From CAYWRZ01 sp964460845 (lineage in GTDB: Bacteria; Bacteroidota; Bacteroidia; Flavobacteriales_D; UBA2798), in the NCBI GenBank assembly GCA_964460845.1, contig CAYWRZ010000003.1, positions 1-64,000 on the forward strand: a DNA stretch of 64,000 nt, read 5' to 3'. The number at the start of each line of letters is the position of its first letter. The first letter of the stretch is position 1. Shown piece by piece: positions 8,638 to 16,794 of the stretch. The notes under the pieces are model-generated. The model was not told the DNA's origin, did not search any database, and saw only the letters and a program-made list of their open reading frames with translations. The translations under genes were made by a program, and so were the position numbers.

Positions 8638-8645
8638 CAAACTTA
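8638..8645 (-). promoter_or_regulatory. -7 box TAAGTTTG for yceI
   Basis: The minus strand reads TAAGTTTG, an exact TAnnTTTG match, 40 bp upstream of the yceI ATG. It is back to back with the hxlR promoter. Confidence 0.65.
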
Positions 8646-8658
8646 TATATATTTGCTA

Positions 8659-8666
8659 TACTTTTG
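8659..8666 (+). promoter_or_regulatory. -7 box TACTTTTG for hxlR
   Basis: Exact TAnnTTTG match 57 bp upstream of the hxlR ATG. The predicted transcription start falls at the left edge of the palindromes at 8671-8707, so a bound protein would block this promoter. Confidence 0.65.
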
Positions 8667-8670
8667 TAAG

Positions 8671-8707
8671 CGGTTTCCGAAAAGAAACCGATTTCCTAAA
8701 GGAAACC
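8671..8707. promoter_or_regulatory. Two adjacent palindromes: candidate HxlR operator
   Basis: First palindrome: CGGTTTC (8671-8677) and GAAACCG (8684-8690), 6-nt spacer. Second: TTTCC (8692-8696) and GGAAA (8701-8705), 4-nt spacer. The outermost arms GGTTTCC (8672-8678) and GGAAACC (8701-8707) also pair. The site lies just downstream of the hxlR -7 box, the position expected for autorepression. Confidence 0.5.
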
Positions 8708-8723
8708 ACCTTATTTTATTACA

Positions 8724-9065
8724 ATGGCAAAGGAAACTGAATGTACGGAATTTTTGCTACCCGTACACGACGCGATGGATATTTTGGGCGGAAAATGGAA
8801 AATACCGCTTATCCTGTACCTCTCTTTGGGCAAGCGTCGCTTTAAGGAAATGGAACGCGGCGTAGGCATTACCGCCAAAATGCTTTCGAAAGAGCTGAAA
8901 GATCTCGAAATAAACGGGCTGGTCAAAAGAACCGTGTATGACACGCTGCCCGTTTCGGTCGAATATTCCATTACCGAGTATGGAAAAAGCCTCGAAAAGG
9001 TGATTCTCTCCATACGCGCGTGGGGCGTGCAGCATCGGAAAAAAGTAACCGGAAAGGTGAAATAA
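8724..9065 (+). CDS. HxlR-family winged-helix transcriptional regulator
   Basis: 113 aa, full-length HxlR domain (LGGKWKIPLILYLSLGKRRF, the ITAKMLSKELKDLEINGLVKR recognition region, and the VEYSITEYGKSL wing). The Cys at residue 7 in the N-terminal segment is in the position where several HxlR-type regulators (QorR, YodB, HypR) sense electrophiles or oxidants, so thiol-based sensing is possible but unproven. Divergent from yceI; the palindromes between them are the likely binding sites. Confidence 0.92.
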   Translation: MAKETECTEFLLPVHDAMDILGGKWKIPLILYLSLGKRRFKEMERGVGITAKMLSKELKDLEINGLVKRTVYDTLPVSVEYSITEYGKSLEKVILSIRAWGVQHRKKVTGKVK

Positions 9066-9174
9066 TCCTTCTTTTTTGTTAGAAAAAAATGTGCCGAAAG
9101 CCCTGTCAAATCGATACTACGGCTTTGAACTCTGAAGGCTATCCCTTAAACTTGCATCCCCGAAAAAAGAACCC

Positions 9175-11301
9175 ATGGACAAACTTATCCGCATACTCGA
9201 AAACCGGCTTAACCTGCGCGGCACACAAGTAGTAAACACCGTAAAGCTGCTCGACGAAGGCGCCACCGTTCCGTTTATTTCCCGTTACCGCAAAGAAGCC
9301 ACCGGAAGCCTCGATGAAGTACAGGTACTGAGCCTGAAAACGGAGCTGGAAAAGCTCCGCCAGCTTGAGCAACGAAAAGAAACCGTGCTGCAAACCATCG
9401 AAGAGCAAGGAAAGCTGACGGCCGAGCTACGCAAAAAAATCACCGATACCTACGATACTACCGAGCTCGAAGACCTCTATCTTCCCTATAAGCCCAAGCG
9501 CAAAACCCGTGCGGTAATGGCCCGCGAAAAAGGGTTGGAACCGCTGGCCTTAGCCTTGTTTGAGCAAAAAAATCAGGACGTCGAAGCCCTGGCCGAAAAT
9601 CACCTCAGCGATGACGTAAAATCGATCGAAGAAGCGCTCGACGGTGCCCGCGACATTATCGCCGAAATGGTCAATGAAGACGCTTCGGCACGTAACCGGA
9701 TTCGCCTGCTTTATCATCGCGAAGCGGTCATTTCTTCAAAAGTAGTGCGCGACAAAGACACCGAGGGCATTAAGTACAAAGACTATTTCGATTGGAAAGA
9801 GCCGCTGAGCCGTTGTCCTTCGCACCGCCTGCTGGCTATGTTGCGGGGAGAAAACGAAGGTTTCCTTCGCGTACGCATCACGATCGACAAAGAAAATGCA
9901 CTGGAAGTGCTCGAACGCCAGTTTGTAAAAGCGCGCAACGAAGCCGCCCGACAGGTGCAGGAAGCACTCAGCGATGCATGGACACGCTTGCTCGAACCCT
10001 CGATAGAAACCGAATTTCGCATACAGACCAAAGAAAAAGCCGACGAACAGGCCGTAAAAGTATTTGCCGAAAACTTACGCCAACTACTGCTGGCCGCTCC
10101 ACTCGGTCAAAAACGCATTTTGGCGCTCGACCCCGGCTACCGCACCGGCTGTAAGCTGGTTTGCCTCGACGAACAGGGCCAATTGCTGCACAACGAAACC
10201 ATTTACCCGCATCCTCCGCAAAACGAAACCGCCGAGGCCATGCGCAAAATAAACCTGCTGACCGAACAGTACCGCATCGAAGCCATTGCCATTGGCAACG
10301 GCACAGCCGGTCGGGAAACGGAAAGCTTCGTAAAGCGTATTCGCTTTAACCGCGAGGTAAAAGTGTTTGTCGTAAACGAAGCCGGAGCCTCCATCTATTC
10401 CGCTTCGGCAGTAGCACGCGAAGAATTTCCCGAATACGACGTAACCGTACGTGGCTCGGTGTCTATCGGCCGCCGATTGATGGATCCGCTGGCCGAGCTG
10501 GTAAAAATAGACCCGAAAAGCATTGGCGTAGGGCAATACCAGCACGATGTGGATCAGCGTATGCTCAAGCGCGAGCTCGATGCTGTGGTCGAAAGCTGTG
10601 TGAACAATGTGGGGGTAGGGCTCAATACAGCCAGTAAGCATTTGCTGGCTTATGTATCCGGTTTGGGACAGGTTTTAGCCGAAAATATTGTCGAATACCG
10701 TGCTAAAAACGGCTTATTCCAGTCGCGGCGCGACCTGAAAAAAGTACCGCGCCTCGGAGAAAAAGCTTTTGAGCAATGTGCCGGTTTTTTACGCATCGAA
10801 GAGGCCGAAAACCCGCTCGACAACAGCGCCGTGCACCCCGAAAGCTATCCGCTGGTCGAAAAAATGGCCAAAAAGCTCGGCAAAGACCTCAAAGAGCTTA
10901 TCGGCAACGAAGCCTTGGTGAAACAACTGAAAGCCGAAGAATTTGTCGGGGAAACCGCCGGAAAAGAGACCGTTCAGGACATTTTGAAAGAGCTTTCCAA
11001 ACCTTCGCGCGACCCGCGCAAGGCCGCCAAAGTATTCGACTTTGCCGAAGGCGTGTTTTCTATCGAAGACCTGCGACCCGGTATGATCGTTCCGGGCATC
11101 GTGACCAATATTACCAATTTCGGAGCCTTTGTAGATGTAGGCGTGAAGCAAGACGGCCTGGTGCATATTTCCCAGCTTGCCAACCGCTATGTCAGCAATC
11201 CTTCTGACGTGGTTACGCTCAATCAGCATGTAAAGGTGAAAGTCACCGAGGTCGATGTGGCCCGCAAACGGATAGGTCTTTCGATGAAAGAAGCGGAATA
11301 A
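9175..11301 (+). CDS. tex: Tex family RNA-binding transcription accessory protein
   Basis: 708 aa. The architecture follows Tex: N-terminal helical region (MDKLIRILENRLNL, then FISRYRKEATGSLDE near residue 40), YqgF/RNase H-like domain around residues 320-450 (ILALDPGYRTGCK), two helix-hairpin-helix motifs around 490-570 (GVGLNTASKHLLAYVSGLG), and a C-terminal S1 domain from about residue 635 (GMIVPGIVTNITNFGAFVD). Tex binds structured RNA and affects transcription elongation; it acts in the cytoplasm. Convergent with the SAM hydrolase gene, 11 bp between stops. Confidence 0.95.
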   Translation: MDKLIRILENRLNLRGTQVVNTVKLLDEGATVPFISRYRKEATGSLDEVQVLSLKTELEKLRQLEQRKETVLQTIEEQGKLTAELRKKITDTYDTTELEDLYLPYKPKRKTRAVMAREKGLEPLALALFEQKNQDVEALAENHLSDDVKSIEEALDGARDIIAEMVNEDASARNRIRLLYHREAVISSKVVRDKDTEGIKYKDYFDWKEPLSRCPSHRLLAMLRGENEGFLRVRITIDKENALEVLERQFVKARNEAARQVQEALSDAWTRLLEPSIETEFRIQTKEKADEQAVKVFAENLRQLLLAAPLGQKRILALDPGYRTGCKLVCLDEQGQLLHNETIYPHPPQNETAEAMRKINLLTEQYRIEAIAIGNGTAGRETESFVKRIRFNREVKVFVVNEAGASIYSASAVAREEFPEYDVTVRGSVSIGRRLMDPLAELVKIDPKSIGVGQYQHDVDQRMLKRELDAVVESCVNNVGVGLNTASKHLLAYVSGLGQVLAENIVEYRAKNGLFQSRRDLKKVPRLGEKAFEQCAGFLRIEEAENPLDNSAVHPESYPLVEKMAKKLGKDLKELIGNEALVKQLKAEEFVGETAGKETVQDILKELSKPSRDPRKAAKVFDFAEGVFSIEDLRPGMIVPGIVTNITNFGAFVDVGVKQDGLVHISQLANRYVSNPSDVVTLNQHVKVKVTEVDVARKRIGLSMKEAE

Positions 11302-11312
11302 CTCTTCCCGTT

Positions 11313-12149
11313 TTAGCCGTGAAATTCGATGCGAATCGTGTCGTTGAGCTTCAGTCCGAAGAGGGAAGACGCACCACCTCCTGAGCCTTCTACGCCGCGA
11401 TTAATGGCTATTTCGAGGTGACCCGAAGCGTTAAACAGCCCCACTTTTTCACCTTCGGGCACATCGCCGTAGGTTTGGCTTATTTCGGTAATCTCGTAAT
11501 CTTCGCGCCTGAAATAAATGGTAAAATTGCGGTTGCGGCGTACCTGCTCAAACAGGTCGCGGGTAATATTCGCAATCACGTTGCCATACGTGTCGATGTA
11601 AATGATCGTGCCTTTGAGCATATCGGCCTCGACCACGGGCCTGAACGTGGCACGTTCACGCAACGATTCGAGCGGCAATCCTATCTCTTCGAGTGGCGCT
11701 CCCGAAGCCAGCATGCAAGCTACAGGTGCAAATACTGAACGGGCGGGGAAAACAGCCGAATCGGCCCCCGTATCGACCGTGATTTCAAAAACCCGATCGG
11801 GCGGCGTGTCGAACAGCAGCGAAAAAATACCATTGTCGGCCCCGATAAAATAATGCCCGTCTTTCTCGACCACCACGTGCAGCACCTCCTCGCGCATATC
11901 AAAAGGACTTTTGCGCTTTATCGCTTCGGGATTCACGCCAATCAGATGAATGCTGCCCTGTGGGAAATGCCGGTACGCGTTGCGCAGCACAAAAGAAGCC
12001 TGGGCAATGTCGAAAGGCGGGATATGATGGGTAATATCGACCACCGTAACCCCCGGTAACAAACGATATAGGGTGCCCTTTACCGCCGATACGTAGTAAT
12101 CGCGGTCGCCCATATCGGTAGTTAACGTAATGAGAGGCACGGGAGACAT
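11313..12149 (-). CDS. S-adenosyl-L-methionine hydrolase (adenosine-forming), DUF62/SAM hydroxide adenosyltransferase family
   Basis: 278 aa from ATG 12149 (MSPVPLITLTTDMGDRDYYV). A TTG ten codons upstream is in frame but lies inside the promoter -7 box and cannot be translated. Family signatures are the TTD-x-G-x-x-D-x-YV N-terminus with the SAM-binding Asp, the H-x-x-x-x-DI-x-x-AS-F-V-L segment around residue 50-60, and the C-terminal FNSSG-like region FNASGHLEIAINRG. The enzymes hydrolyse SAM to adenosine and methionine, using water activated near the Asp; relatives include fluorinase. Physiological role in most bacteria is unclear. Divergent from phoH with a palindrome in between. Confidence 0.9.
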   Translation of the reverse strand: MSPVPLITLTTDMGDRDYYVSAVKGTLYRLLPGVTVVDITHHIPPFDIAQASFVLRNAYRHFPQGSIHLIGVNPEAIKRKSPFDMREEVLHVVVEKDGHYFIGADNGIFSLLFDTPPDRVFEITVDTGADSAVFPARSVFAPVACMLASGAPLEEIGLPLESLRERATFRPVVEADMLKGTIIYIDTYGNVIANITRDLFEQVRRNRNFTIYFRREDYEITEISQTYGDVPEGEKVGLFNASGHLEIAINRGVEGSGGGASSLFGLKLNDTIRIEFHG

Positions 12150-12176
12150 CGGTAAACCCGATTTTATTAATTTTGA

Positions 12177-12184
12177 CAAAAGTA
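12177..12184 (-). promoter_or_regulatory. -7 box TACTTTTG for the SAM hydrolase gene
   Basis: Exact TAnnTTTG match on the minus strand, 27 bp upstream of the ATG at 12149. It overlaps the left arm of the palindrome 12182-12198. Confidence 0.65.
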
Positions 12185-12198
12185 AGGTTTTACCTTAC
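12182..12198. promoter_or_regulatory. Perfect 7-bp inverted repeat between SAM hydrolase and phoH
   Basis: GTAAGGT, 3-nt spacer, ACCTTAC. The site occupies the -7/-33 spacer of the SAM hydrolase promoter, the usual place for a repressor operator. No candidate regulator gene lies next to it. Confidence 0.4.
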
Positions 12199-12254
12199 GA
12201 AATGGATCATTAGTTTTTGACCGTCCGGTTTTCCGGTAGCAAATACGATAAATA

Positions 12255-13256
12255 TTGAAAGAAAAAATTTTTGAACTCGATGCCGTCAACCCGGTAGATA
12301 TCTTCGGGGCAAACGACAGCAAGCTGGATCTGATCCGCAAGTATTTCCCCAAGCTGAAAATTATCGCACGAGGTACTTCCCTCAAAGCGGTGGGCGACGA
12401 TGAACAGCTCGAAGCTTTCGAAAAAAAGCTGGAGTTGCTCATTACGCATTACCAGAAATACAACCGGCTTACGGAAAACAACATTGAGCAGCTCATGCTC
12501 GAAGACGGCGAAGAATTGGTGAAAAAAGCCAGCGGCGATCAGGTGCTGGTCTATGGCCACAACGGGATTCAGGTCAAAGCGCGCACGGCCAACCAACGTA
12601 AGCTGGTCGATTTTGCTTCGAAATACGACATGGTATTTGCCATCGGTCCTGCGGGAACCGGTAAAACCTATACCGCCGTAGCGCTTGCCGTAAGAGCGTT
12701 GAAAAACAAGGAAGTAAAACGTATTATCCTGACGCGCCCTGCGGTCGAGGCAGGTGAAAATTTAGGCTTTCTGCCCGGCGATTTGAAAGAAAAGCTGGAT
12801 CCGTACCTGCAACCGCTGTACGATGCGCTGCGCGATATGCTGCCTCCCGAAAAGCTGCGCGAATACATGGAACAGGGCGTAATCCAAATCGCTCCCCTGG
12901 CTTTCATGCGCGGACGTACGCTCGACAAGGCTTTCGTGATTCTTGACGAAGCGCAGAATGCCACCGAATCGCAGATGAAAATGTTCCTGACCCGTATGGG
13001 TATGTCGGCTCAATTTGTCATCACCGGCGACGTAACTCAGGTCGATTTGCCCCGTCAGCAACCCAGCGGACTGGTAAAAGCCATTCACATTTTGCAGGAT
13101 GTGAAAGAAATCGGTTTCGTCTTTCTCGATGCACGCGACGTTATTCGCCATAAGCTGGTGAAAAACATTATTGATGCTTTTGATAAAGAGGAAAAAAAGC
13201 AAAATCCGGACAAGGAAAAAGCCGCCAAAACTCCAAAAACAACCCGTAAAAAATAA
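12255..13256 (+). CDS. phoH: PhoH family protein (PhoH-like ATPase)
   Basis: 333 aa. Walker A is G131PAGTGKT138 and Walker B is VILDEAQNA at 228-236. An N-terminal region (residues 1-110) precedes the ATPase domain, giving the usual PhoL/YbeZ layout; the motif RPAVEAGE-x-LGFLPGD at 161-176 is typical. The protein is a cytoplasmic RNA-associated ATPase or helicase-like factor; YbeZ works with the YbeY RNase, but no ybeY is in this window. The start is TTG at 12255: no in-frame ATG exists before conserved sequence. The lysine-rich tail (residues 315-333) is likely disordered. Confidence 0.93.
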   Translation: MKEKIFELDAVNPVDIFGANDSKLDLIRKYFPKLKIIARGTSLKAVGDDEQLEAFEKKLELLITHYQKYNRLTENNIEQLMLEDGEELVKKASGDQVLVYGHNGIQVKARTANQRKLVDFASKYDMVFAIGPAGTGKTYTAVALAVRALKNKEVKRIILTRPAVEAGENLGFLPGDLKEKLDPYLQPLYDALRDMLPPEKLREYMEQGVIQIAPLAFMRGRTLDKAFVILDEAQNATESQMKMFLTRMGMSAQFVITGDVTQVDLPRQQPSGLVKAIHILQDVKEIGFVFLDARDVIRHKLVKNIIDAFDKEEKKQNPDKEKAAKTPKTTRKK

Positions 13257-13285
13257 CCGCCCGGAGATTTTCCTTCCGGAAGGAA

Positions 13286-13293
13286 TACCTTTG
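13286..13293 (+). promoter_or_regulatory. -7 box TACCTTTG, 5 nt before purC
   Basis: Exact TAnnTTTG match whose last base is 5 nt from the ATG at 13299. A transcript from this box would begin at about the start codon, predicting a leaderless purC mRNA. Confidence 0.65.
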
Positions 13294-13298
13294 CAACC

Positions 13299-14252
13299 AT
13301 GACAGCTCTTACGCAAACCGATTTCCATTTTCCCGGCCAGCAGGCATTTTACAAAGGCAAAGTGCGCGACGTTTATCATATCGGCGAAGAGCTGCTTGTG
13401 ATGGTGGTCTCTGATCGCATTTCGGCATTCGATGTGGTGCTGCCCAAAGGCATTCCTTACAAAGGTCAGGTCTTGAACCAGCTTGCGCTCCATTTTATGG
13501 AGGCCACCCGCGACCTGGTACCCAACTGGGTGGTGGCTTCGCCCGACCCCAATGTAACTGTAGGCTTACGTTGCGAACCTTTTAAAGTCGAAATGGTGAT
13601 TCGCGGTTACCTTGCCGGCCATGCCGCGCGCGAGTACAAAGCCGGAAAAAGAACCCTCTGCGGCGTGGCACTTCCCGAAGGACTGAAAGAAAACGATCGC
13701 CTGCCCGAGCCTATTATCACACCCACCACCAAAGCTTCCGAAGGACACGACGAGGACATTTCGCGCGAAGAAATTATACGTCAGGGCATTGTCGGCGAAG
13801 AAGAATACCGTCAGCTCGAAAACTATACCCGACAGCTTTTCCAACGAGGCACCGAAATGGCGGCCGAGAAAGGGCTTATTCTGGTAGATACCAAATATGA
13901 GTTTGGTAAAAGAGACGGAAAAATTTACCTCATCGACGAGATCCATACCCCCGATTCGTCACGGTATTTTTACCGCGAAGGCTACGAAGAACGGCAGTCG
14001 CGTGGCGAAGAACAAAAACAGCTTTCCAAAGAGTTTGTAAGGCAATGGCTTATCGCCAACGGTTTTCAGGGAAAAGAAGGACAGCAAGTTCCCGAAATGA
14101 CACCCGAAATTGTGGATAGCATCAGCCGGCGTTACATTGAGCTGTTTGAGCAAGTATCGGGCAAGGCTTTTGAGAAAGCGGAACTCGACGCGCTGCCGCG
14201 ACGTATTGAGAAAAATATTCTCACTTTTTTAGAGAACTATTCGGCTGTCTGA
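13299..14252 (+). CDS. purC: Phosphoribosylaminoimidazole-succinocarboxamide synthase (SAICAR synthase)
   Basis: 317 aa, closer to the longer yeast ADE1-type enzyme than to the ~240 aa E. coli form. Signatures: F16YKGKVRDVY-x-I nucleotide-binding loop, VSDRISAFDVVLP, VRGYLAGHAAREY-type segment (VIRGYLAGHA), and LIDEIHTPDSSRYFY near residue 215. It joins CAIR and aspartate with ATP in purine biosynthesis, in the cytoplasm. No other pur gene is adjacent. Convergent with the HEAT-like gene, whose stop is only 5 bp away. Confidence 0.96.
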   Translation: MTALTQTDFHFPGQQAFYKGKVRDVYHIGEELLVMVVSDRISAFDVVLPKGIPYKGQVLNQLALHFMEATRDLVPNWVVASPDPNVTVGLRCEPFKVEMVIRGYLAGHAAREYKAGKRTLCGVALPEGLKENDRLPEPIITPTTKASEGHDEDISREEIIRQGIVGEEEYRQLENYTRQLFQRGTEMAAEKGLILVDTKYEFGKRDGKIYLIDEIHTPDSSRYFYREGYEERQSRGEEQKQLSKEFVRQWLIANGFQGKEGQQVPEMTPEIVDSISRRYIELFEQVSGKAFEKAELDALPRRIEKNILTFLENYSAV

Positions 14253-14257
14253 GCGAA

Positions 14258-14818
14258 TCAGCTCAGGCTATCCTCGCGGGCATTTTGTATTTCGCCCGAA
14301 TAATGCACCAGGCTCGCAATGGCGCGAACCAGTTCATACTTGTCGTCTTTTGCGTCGTGTGTACCGAAATATTCTTTCAACACCAGCAAGCTGTCCATCA
14401 GCTCTTCTTCCGGAAAAGGGCCATCTAAGTTTTCTATAAGCGTAAGGCATTCGAGGCTTTCCATATAGCTGCCCTGAGTACCCAGCTTTACAAAATCAGA
14501 AAGGTGCGGAGAAGCATCGAGTCCGGCGTTCCAAAAAACAGCCACGATACGATCACGGTAAAGCATGAACTTTTTCTCGTAAAGCGCATCCACCAATACA
14601 GGAATCACTTTCGGATCTTTCAGGGTATATAAAAGTCCGGTCAGCTCCTGCTCCAGCTTTCCGGTAGCCGAAATCCAACGCTCAAGAATAGCCGGAATCA
14701 GCTCGGCGGTACCCAACGATTTTATTTTCGAGACGGCTTCAAGCGCGATTTCTTCATTGTTATCCTGAAGCTCGGCAGTAAGCTGTCGGTTAAGCTGCGA
14801 TTGACGGGAATTGCTCAT
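14258..14818 (-). CDS. HEAT-repeat-like protein of unknown function
   Basis: 186 aa, not recognised as a named family. The sequence is mostly amphipathic helices in pairs, for example N20NEEIALEAVSKIKSLG then ELIPAILERWIS, then PKVIPVLVDALYEKK, which looks like HEAT/armadillo repeats, a protein-protein interaction scaffold. No signal peptide or membrane segment, so it is probably cytoplasmic. It has its own promoter (exact -7 box at 14838-14845) and is convergent with purC. Confidence 0.65.
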   Translation of the reverse strand: MSNSRQSQLNRQLTAELQDNNEEIALEAVSKIKSLGTAELIPAILERWISATGKLEQELTGLLYTLKDPKVIPVLVDALYEKKFMLYRDRIVAVFWNAGLDASPHLSDFVKLGTQGSYMESLECLTLIENLDGPFPEEELMDSLLVLKEYFGTHDAKDDKYELVRAIASLVHYSGEIQNAREDSLS

Positions 14819-14837
14819 GGTAAGATTAGTGAGGCCA

Positions 14838-14845
14838 CAAAGGTA
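14838..14845 (-). promoter_or_regulatory. -7 box TACCTTTG for the HEAT-like gene
   Basis: Exact TAnnTTTG match on the minus strand, 19 bp upstream of the ATG at 14818. Confidence 0.65.
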
Positions 14846-14898
14846 GGCATTAGTTGCACGCGCAAAACCCGGCTTTGGGGATCAAAAAAGCGACGATA

Positions 14899-16113
14899 TC
14901 AGCCTTTTCCGCGTGTAAAGCCGAATAGCTTGGTGCGTTCGTCAGGCTGTCCTTTAATCTGGTTGCGGATTACCTGAGCGGCGATCATACCGAACGTAAT
15001 GCCGTTTCCGCCGTAACCGAGGGCGAACAACATTTTCTCTTTGCCGGGCCAGCAGCCTATATAGGGCAGTCCGTCGCGCGTGGCGCCAAACGTACCGCAC
15101 CAGCTCATATCGGTTACAAAGGGTATATCGGGAAGCAGCTTCTTGATTTTTTTCTCTAATGCGAGTACTTTTTTGCGCAGCAGCAAATCCCTGGCCTGCG
15201 GATTTTTAAAGGGCACGTCTTCGCCCCCGGCAATAATGCGGTTATCGGATGTAACCCGCATATACAAATACGGATTACCCGTTTCCCAAATCAGGCTGCG
15301 TTCGGGCCACAAGCAGGATTCGGGTACGGGTTGCGAAATAAGGGCGTATGTAGAATGAAGCCGGGCCACCTGTTTGGGCAAAAATTTATCCGCTTCAAAT
15401 CCGGCCGCAATCACCAAATACCGACAACGCACAATTTTTCCGGTTGCGGTAAGCAGCTCATACCCCGAAGAGGTCTCTTTGGTCTTTTCTATCGAGGTAT
15501 GTGTAAAGAGGCTTAGCTGCTGTTTTTCGAGGTGATACCGCAGCAATCCGATGGCGGCACGATACGCGTCAAGCTGAGCGGCCTCGCGGTTTTTGAGGGC
15601 CGAAAAGGCTTCGAGTCCATGGGTTTGCAGAAGCGCCTCACGTGAAAGAAATTCTACCGGAATACCGTGTTTGCGACGCACTTCATATTCTTTTTCCAAC
15701 AACCTGTTTCCCCGCCGATTACGAGCCAAATAAAGGCTCGACATTTTTTGAAAATCGCAGTCCACCGGCAAGGTACCAAACAGGGTTTCCATATCGGTAA
15801 TCGACTGTACGCTGGCCTGATAAGCCCCGACGGCTGTTTTTTCACCCACCCGCTTTATCATTTCACAAAGCGGCACATCGGTTTCGTATTGCAGCAAAGC
15901 GGTACTGGCGGCGGTGCTTCCTGTAGAAGGCGTACGTTTGTCAAATACCGCACAAGCGATGCCTGCGGCACAAAGCTCATGTGCCACAAGCGCACCGGTT
16001 ATTCCCGCACCAATGATGGCCACCTCGGTTTGATAATTTTCGCGAAGCGGATGATAATACTCGTAAAGTGCATTTCTAACCAGCCAAAAAGGTAAACCGG
16101 AATGCAAATCCAT
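14899..16113 (-). CDS. FAD-dependent oxidoreductase (DadA/GlyOx-like, DAO family)
   Basis: 404 aa. The dinucleotide-binding motif is at residues 33-38 (IGAGITGALVAHEL), followed by a FDKRTPSTGSTAAST segment where glycine/D-amino-acid oxidase-type enzymes contact FAD. The C-terminal part has WCGTFGATRDGLPYIG and GYGGNGITFGMIAAQVI, typical of the DAO fold. Substrate (amino acid, glycine, sarcosine or another amine) cannot be deduced. No signal peptide, so it acts in the cytoplasm or at the inner face of the membrane. The gene stands alone, with 54 bp to its upstream neighbour. Confidence 0.85.
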   Translation of the reverse strand: MDLHSGLPFWLVRNALYEYYHPLRENYQTEVAIIGAGITGALVAHELCAAGIACAVFDKRTPSTGSTAASTALLQYETDVPLCEMIKRVGEKTAVGAYQASVQSITDMETLFGTLPVDCDFQKMSSLYLARNRRGNRLLEKEYEVRRKHGIPVEFLSREALLQTHGLEAFSALKNREAAQLDAYRAAIGLLRYHLEKQQLSLFTHTSIEKTKETSSGYELLTATGKIVRCRYLVIAAGFEADKFLPKQVARLHSTYALISQPVPESCLWPERSLIWETGNPYLYMRVTSDNRIIAGGEDVPFKNPQARDLLLRKKVLALEKKIKKLLPDIPFVTDMSWCGTFGATRDGLPYIGCWPGKEKMLFALGYGGNGITFGMIAAQVIRNQIKGQPDERTKLFGFTRGKG

Positions 16114-16167
16114 ATACTGTAATTTACTACAATATTTCCGGATTCGGAGATCGGAAGAAGCTGAATA

Positions 16168-16794
16168 TTATTTAGAAAGCAGCCAGGTAAGCCGGCCTTT
16201 GCAATCGCTGTCGAGCGAAATATGAGTCGGTGTATAAAAAAGCTGCTTTACTTCCTTTTTCCAGTGCGAAATCAGCGAATCGGGAAGTACGCAGGGGTAA
16301 TCGAGGCAAACGAGAGTCGTATCGTTATACAGGATCAACGCGGCACGGTCGGAAGCGGTAATGCGTGTGGTTTCGCCGGACTTAAGGCTCTCACATCCTG
16401 CGCCGAAGCAGTTCCACCAGTTGTGTACCACGTTGGCCGTCGCGGCCGAATCGGGGTAAGTGGCAAAAAACAGTCCTGTAACCCTGCCTTCGGTTTGCCA
16501 TGCGGCGACCGACCACCAGGCCACTTCAGACTGAAAGCGTTCGGGGAAAAAACGGATTCTTTTCTGTACCGTATCCGGATAGTGTGTGGTGTAATACAGG
16601 CTGAGCTGTTCGGCTTTTTCGCGGAAAGGCAACGCTGTTTCCGGAAAGGGCGCTAAAGGCAGGGTATCCGCATCCTGCGTGGTGAGGGATAAAGAATCGT
16701 GGTGCGGTGGAACTGTTTCCGTTTCAGCACGAGGCTCTTGCTTCCCGCAGGAAAAAAACCAAAGCGACAAGACTATAAAAAAAAGTTTCTTCAT
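16168..16794 (-). CDS. Lipoprotein of unknown function
   Basis: 208 aa. The N-terminus MKKLFFIVLSLWFFSCGKQ is a lipoprotein signal with the lipidated Cys at 16, followed by an acidic, Pro/Thr-rich linker (residues 20-50). The rest is not recognised; it contains a Trp-rich central part (VAWWSVAAWQTEG, VHNWWNCFGAGCESLKSG) with paired cysteines that may form a disulfide. Its ATG overlaps the stop of the threonine aldolase gene (ATGA), so it is translated from the same mRNA, though a functional connection is unclear. Confidence 0.7.
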   Translation of the reverse strand: MKKLFFIVLSLWFFSCGKQEPRAETETVPPHHDSLSLTTQDADTLPLAPFPETALPFREKAEQLSLYYTTHYPDTVQKRIRFFPERFQSEVAWWSVAAWQTEGRVTGLFFATYPDSAATANVVHNWWNCFGAGCESLKSGETTRITASDRAALILYNDTTLVCLDYPCVLPDSLISHWKKEVKQLFYTPTHISLDSDCKGRLTWLLSK

